From assembly GCF_013364215.1 (NCBI RefSeq), contig NZ_CP054923.1, positions 3,844,001 through 3,908,000 of the forward strand: a stretch of DNA of 64,000 nt. Direction: 5' to 3'. This stretch comes from Verrucosispora sp. NA02020. GTDB lineage: Bacteria; Actinomycetota; Actinomycetes; Mycobacteriales; Micromonosporaceae. The notes beneath the pieces are model-generated. The model was not told the DNA's origin. It saw nothing but the letters and a program-made list of their open reading frames with translations, and searched no databases. The translations under genes and the position numbers were made by a program. Positions 60,680 through 64,000 of the stretch are shown here, piece after piece; the first letter of the stretch is position 1, and each line of letters begins with the position of its first letter.

Positions 60680-61634
60680 CCAACGCGGCCGGACGCAGCA
60701 CCCCGGCGGTCACGAGCCGGAGCAACTCCGGATAGGCGTGCGCCGGCATGCCGTGACTGCCACGCAGCTCCAACTCGTACGCGATCACGAGGTCCATCGG
60801 CACGACCGGGTGTCCCTGGGCGGCGGGCAGCAGCCCCACCTGCACGTGCCGCCCCCGGCGACGCAGGCTCCGGACCGAGGCGGTGCAGGTGGCGTGGCTG
60901 CCGAGCGCGTCCAGGGACAGGTGCGCGCCGCCGCCGGTCGCCTCCCGGACCGCCTCGGCCACCGCGTCCGGCCCGTCCAGGGTGCGCCCGTCCAGACAGA
61001 CCGCCGCACCGAGGCGCCGGGCGAGGTCGAGCGCACCGGGGGCGACGTCGACCGCCACCACCCGGGCCCCGCACGCCAGCGCGATCATCACCGCCGACAG
61101 CCCCACCCCGCCGCAGCCGTGCACGGCCACCCACTCGCCGGCCGCGACCCGTCCCTGCCCGACCACGGCCCGGAACGCGGTGGCGAAGCGGCAGCCGAGC
61201 GCGGCGGCGGCCGGGAAGTCCAGCTCGTCGGGGAGCCGGACCAGGTTGACGTCGGCGTCGCGCACGGTCACGTACTCGGCGAACGAGCCCCAGTGCGTGA
61301 AACCGGGCTGGCTCTGCCGCTCGCAGACCTGCTGGTCGCCCGCCTGGCACGACGGGCACCGCCCGCAGGCGCAGACGAAGGGCGCGGTCACCCGGTCACC
61401 CGGTCGCCAGCCCCGCACGCCGTCGCCGACGGCGGTGACGACACCGGCGAACTCGTGCCCGGGTACGTGCGGCACGACGACGTCCGGATCGTGTCCCTGC
61501 CAGCCGTGCCAGTCGCTGCGGCACAACCCGGTCGCCTCGACCCGCACGACCGCGCCACCGGCCGGTGGCGTCGGGTCCGGCACGTCGCGGACCTGCGGCG
61601 GGGCACCGAACTCGTCGAAGATCACGGCACGCAT
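60588..61634 (-). CDS. Zinc-dependent alcohol dehydrogenase (MDR family)
   Basis: 348 residues from ATG 61634. Catalytic zinc region [12 protein letters not shown] with [12 protein letters not shown]; structural zinc loop with four Cys ([17 protein letters not shown]); Rossmann nucleotide site [18 protein letters not shown]. The Asp at the end of the second strand (VVAVDVAP) fits NAD rather than NADP. It oxidises or reduces an alcohol/aldehyde; substrate unknown. The monooxygenase gene lies 101 bases upstream on the same strand, so the two may be co-transcribed. It ends inside the 3' end of the convergent EamA gene. Confidence 0.9.
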   Translation of the reverse strand: MRAVIFDEFGAPPQVRDVPDPTPPAGGAVVRVEATGLCRSDWHGWQGHDPDVVVPHVPGHEFAGVVTAVGDGVRGWRPGDRVTAPFVCACGRCPSCQAGDQQVCERQSQPGFTHWGSFAEYVTVRDADVNLVRLPDELDFPAAAALGCRFATAFRAVVGQGRVAAGEWVAVHGCGGVGLSAVMIALACGARVVAVDVAPGALDLARRLGAAVCLDGRTLDGPDAVAEAVREATGGGAHLSLDALGSHATCTASVRSLRRRGRHVQVGLLPAAQGHPVVPMDLVIAYELELRGSHGMPAHAYPELLRLVTAGVLRPAALVTRTIGLADVPHALATMDGPTGGGMCLIRP

Positions 61635-61735
61635 GGCCGCATCCTGGCACGTCACCGGCCCGTCCCGGAACACCGACCGGCAGGAGCGAGCGGGGGACGG
61701 ATCCGCGCCGCCCGCGTCCGGTGCCGCCGTGCGGT

Positions 61736-63370
61736 CTAGCCGGTGGGCTGGCGGGAGGCGGTCGCACCCAGGTCGACCGCGAGCGTGCGGGTCACCTCGT
61801 CCAGGCCGTCGCTCCCGGCGACGGCGAAGACGAACCGGTCCGGCCGCAGCACCACGACGTCCGCCCGGTGCCGCCGCAGCCAGGCGTCGACCGTTCCGTC
61901 CAGATCGACGACGTGGACCCGGGCGTCGTCGCCCGCCGGCAGGCGCGCCGGATCGGTGCCGGCCGGATGCGTCACGACGGACCGCGCCGGCCCCGGCAGG
62001 CGGGGCGGTTCCGCCGGCAGGGTACGCCCGACCAGCGCGAAGCCGTCGCCGAGCAGATCGTCGAGCAGGCGGGGCGTCGGATCGCCGCCGACAGCCACCC
62101 GGGGCTGCGGGAACATCGTCCCGACGGCACCGTCGCGCCGGCCGCCGGCGAACAGCCCACGCGCGTACGCGGGCAGCGGCTTGAACTCGAAGTGCCGCAC
62201 GAAACGGCGTACCCGGGGCACGGTCTGCACGGCCCGCAGCACGCTGTCGCGTACCCACGCGGCCCGGCGACTACTGGCCAGGAACACCCGACCCAGGCGG
62301 ACGCTCGTCTCCGCCATCGCCGCCGTGTGCGGCCGACGTTCCGTCTCGTACGTGTCGAGCAGCGCCGGGTCGGCCTCGCCGGCCAGCACCAGCGCCAGTT
62401 TCCAGGTCAGGTTCGCCGCGTCCCGCAGTCCGCTGCACAGCCCCTGCCCGAGGAACGGCGGCATCTGGTGCGCGGCGTCGCCCAGCAGGAACACCCGTCC
62501 CTCCCGCCACCGGGTGGCGATGAGATGGTGGAACGTGTACACCACGGCGCGGGTGACGGTGAAGCGGTCCGGGTCCACGTACGGCGACACCAGCTCGGCG
62601 ATCTTCGCCGGTTGCCGCATGTCGTCCTCGGTCTCGCCCGGCTGGAGCATGAACTCCGCCCGGTAACTGCCCCGCGACCCGGGTGAGACGAACGCCGGAC
62701 GCCGCCAGTCGCAGACGAAGGTGGTGTGCGGCGCCCGGATCCCGTCCGACGCCACGTCCCCGGAGACCGCCAGCCACGGCTCGGCGTAACTCGCGCCGGC
62801 GAGCGGGATCCGCACCGCCGTGCGGGTGGTGCTCCGGGCACCGTCGCAGCCGAGCACGAACCGGGCCCGCACCGGGTACGACCGGTCGGCGACCACGTCC
62901 CGCAACACCAGGTCGGCCCCGCCCTCGTCCTGCCGCAGGTCGACCAGTTCCGTGCCGAGACGCAGCGTCACGTGGTCGAACCGCTCCAGCCCGGTACGCA
63001 GAGCCTGCTCCAGCAACGGCTGGTCGAAGAAGTTCAGCGGCGCGTGCCCGAACCCGAAGTCCACCTCGTCGAAGGCGATGGTGGCGAACCGCCGGCCGGC
63101 GGCGTTGACGTAGTCGGCGCGTACCGGTTGGTGCAGGTCGCCGACGATCCGGTCGAGCAGACCGGCCTGCTGATAGATGCGCAGCGCCTCGTCGTCGCAG
63201 GAGAACGCGCGCGGCTGGCCGTGCGGTGCGGTGCTCCGCTCGACGACGAGCGTGCGGACGCCCCGCATCCCGAGCAGGTTCGCGGCCAGCGCACCGACCG
63301 GACCACACCCGACGATGACGACATCGACCTCCTGGACCTCGCCGGGCGACGACGACTGGGCCGGGTTCAT
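61736..63370 (-). CDS. FAD-dependent aromatic hydroxylase (MhpA/PheA-type class A monooxygenase)
   Basis: 544 residues from ATG 63370, with GGAGG six bases upstream. The three flavin motifs are intact: [21 protein letters not shown] (GxGxxG), [12 protein letters not shown] (DG motif) and [34 protein letters not shown] (GD motif). The C-terminal thioredoxin-like domain of the phenol-hydroxylase type is present (about 400-544). It inserts one oxygen into a phenolic or polyketide aromatic substrate with NAD(P)H. Such proteins belong to 3-(3-hydroxyphenyl)propionate catabolism or to polyketide tailoring; no ring-cleavage enzyme is next to it, and the only partner is the dehydrogenase. Confidence 0.9.
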   Translation of the reverse strand: MNPAQSSSPGEVQEVDVVIVGCGPVGALAANLLGMRGVRTLVVERSTAPHGQPRAFSCDDEALRIYQQAGLLDRIVGDLHQPVRADYVNAAGRRFATIAFDEVDFGFGHAPLNFFDQPLLEQALRTGLERFDHVTLRLGTELVDLRQDEGGADLVLRDVVADRSYPVRARFVLGCDGARSTTRTAVRIPLAGASYAEPWLAVSGDVASDGIRAPHTTFVCDWRRPAFVSPGSRGSYRAEFMLQPGETEDDMRQPAKIAELVSPYVDPDRFTVTRAVVYTFHHLIATRWREGRVFLLGDAAHQMPPFLGQGLCSGLRDAANLTWKLALVLAGEADPALLDTYETERRPHTAAMAETSVRLGRVFLASSRRAAWVRDSVLRAVQTVPRVRRFVRHFEFKPLPAYARGLFAGGRRDGAVGTMFPQPRVAVGGDPTPRLLDDLLGDGFALVGRTLPAEPPRLPGPARSVVTHPAGTDPARLPAGDDARVHVVDLDGTVDAWLRRHRADVVVLRPDRFVFAVAGSDGLDEVTRTLAVDLGATASRQPTG

Positions 63371-63391
63371 CTCGTTCCTCCACACCTGGCC

Positions 63392-63421
63392 GCCCGGAAC
63401 GTTCGGGCGGGGACCGTTGTA
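63392..63421 (-). promoter_or_regulatory. Promoter and palindrome before the monooxygenase gene
   Basis: Minus-strand TACAAC (63416-63421) is the -10 candidate. The near-palindrome GCCCGGAACGTTCGGGC (63392-63408) lies between it and the ribosome site, in a position where a repressor would block transcription. No regulator gene is adjacent. Confidence 0.45.
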
Positions 63422-63503
63422 TGGGTCCAGCAGAGCGGGGGCGCGTGGAGGTTCTGTGGATTTCCGGTGGGGTTTTCGGCAGGTTCTGGTGCCGCGTGGG
63501 TGG

Positions 63504-63575
63504 GGTTTCCGGCAGGCCCGACCCGCTCCGGGCGGTCAGGCTTGATCCCTGCGCGGGTCGGGCCTGCCGGAAACC
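63504..63575. repeat. Perfect 23-base inverted repeat with 26-base loop
   Basis: Arms 63504-63526 and 63553-63575 are exact complements. It lies in the 319-base intergenic stretch between two genes, both on the minus strand. It is too far from the monooxygenase stop to be its terminator; it could end the gene upstream on that strand, or be a remnant of a repeat family. Confidence 0.65.
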
Positions 63576-63598
63576 CGACCTGGTTTGCCTGACTGGGT

Positions 63599-63671
63599 CG
63601 GGTTGGCCTGGTGGGGATCTGGCGTGGTGGTCTGGGTGGGGCGGGTTGGCCTGGTGGGGATCTGGCGTGGT
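63599..63671. repeat. 30-base direct repeat, two units, period 43
   Basis: The 30 bases at 63599-63628 recur exactly at 63642-63671; both start CGGGTTGGCC. The surrounding bases are G/T-rich. It lies just before the stop of the partial gene at 63690 and contains no ORF. Confidence 0.65.
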
Positions 63672-63689
63672 CGGAGTGGGTGGGGTGGG

Positions 63690-64000
63690 TCAGGGGTGGG
63701 GGAAGCGGGAGCGGAGGAGGGTGCTGCCCTGGGTGGTGGCCAGGTGGGCGCCGGTGGTGAGTGCGGTGGGGTCGCGGCGGGCGATGCCACGGATGCGGAG
63801 CAGCTCCGGCGCGAGGACCGACTCGCCCAGGCGGTCCGCCACCGACAGGCCCTCGTCGGCCAGCTCCGCCGCCGTCGACGCGTCACCCGCCGCCAGGTAC
63901 GCCTCGGCCATCGCGCTGTACGTGACGGTGCGGGTGGCCCGCAGTCCGGGCCGGTAGATGCCCTCCGCAGCGGCCCGCATCGCCGGCAGCCGGTCGTGTT
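63690..64000 (-). CDS. C-terminal part of a TPR-rich protein (continues past window)
   Basis: About 103 codons seen, ending at a stop at 63690. The sequence has TPR-like helices (ATRTVTYSAMAEAYLAAGDASTAAELADEGLSVADRLGESVLAPELLRIRGIARR). This is what the tail of an LAL-type or AfsR-type regulator, or of a ThcR-like ATPase, looks like. Without the N-terminal part it cannot be named. Confidence 0.6.
   Translation of the reverse strand, partial: HDRLPAMRAAAEGIYRPGLRATRTVTYSAMAEAYLAAGDASTAAELADEGLSVADRLGESVLAPELLRIRGIARRDPTALTTGAHLATTQGSTLLRSRFPHP

Noticed and set aside
60588..62258. A longer N-terminus for the alcohol dehydrogenase
   Set aside because: The extra 208 codons lie inside the monooxygenase gene in another frame and are Arg/Ala/Pro-rich; the dehydrogenase fold starts at [10 protein letters not shown] (61634).

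Overview
This is a single contig fragment of a high-GC actinomycete chromosome, most likely a Micromonospora or a close relative in the Micromonosporaceae. The evidence is GC-rich codon third positions, frequent GTG starts, several apparently leaderless genes, many large secreted proteins with F5/8 type C and lectin-like domains, and a dispersed intergenic hairpin (three copies, around 9136, 19593 and 46455) of a kind I associate with that family. The family assignment is inference; no rRNA or tRNA gene is present to test it.

Layout. 1-3000: two surface/secreted carbohydrate-binding-type proteins. 3203-7412: a tight four-gene operon encoding two different tryptophan-2,3-dioxygenase-like proteins, a kynureninase-like PLP enzyme and an O-methyltransferase; it looks like a small specialised-metabolite or Trp-derived pathway. 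7694-23931: YceI protein, secreted HNH nuclease, AEC transporter, giant ThuA/sugar-dehydrogenase secreted protein, two-half permease, acidic secreted protein, LuxR regulator, M14 carboxypeptidase, small membrane protein and lipoprotein. 24187-30249: an accessory island with visibly lower GC, holding two HEPN-motif proteins (one ApeA-like, one with a zinc ribbon), two membrane-anchored unknowns, a decayed gene and an intact IS5-like element. 30605-34977: an XRE regulator with short, overlapping small ORFs, a diguanylate cyclase and small unknowns. 34981-43085: LysR/EamA divergent pair, KimA-like APC permease, DrrC-type UvrA-like ATPase, AraC and two VOC proteins. 43145-50731: beta-propeller lectin-like protein, arginyl-tRNA synthetase behind an arginine-rich leader peptide, GH43 enzyme behind a LacI-type operator, a KhtT/KhtU-type cation antiporter pair with a ZnF-UBP tail, and an aquaporin. 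50902-56153: FGGY kinase, an aldolase-aminotransferase fusion, and a divergent PucR-type regulator, likely an undescribed catabolic unit. 56304-64000: an ABC-F protein behind a short uORF, a GH64 glucanase behind a LacI-type operator, an EamA transporter behind a probable leaderless uORF, a zinc alcohol dehydrogenase, an FAD monooxygenase and a partial TPR protein.

The most notable items are the paired TDO-like enzymes with complementary active-site losses, the Arg-rich leader before argS, the uORF before the ABC-F gene, the HEPN island, and the kinase/aldolase-aminotransferase fusion unit. All functional statements are from reading translated sequence by eye; no database search was run.
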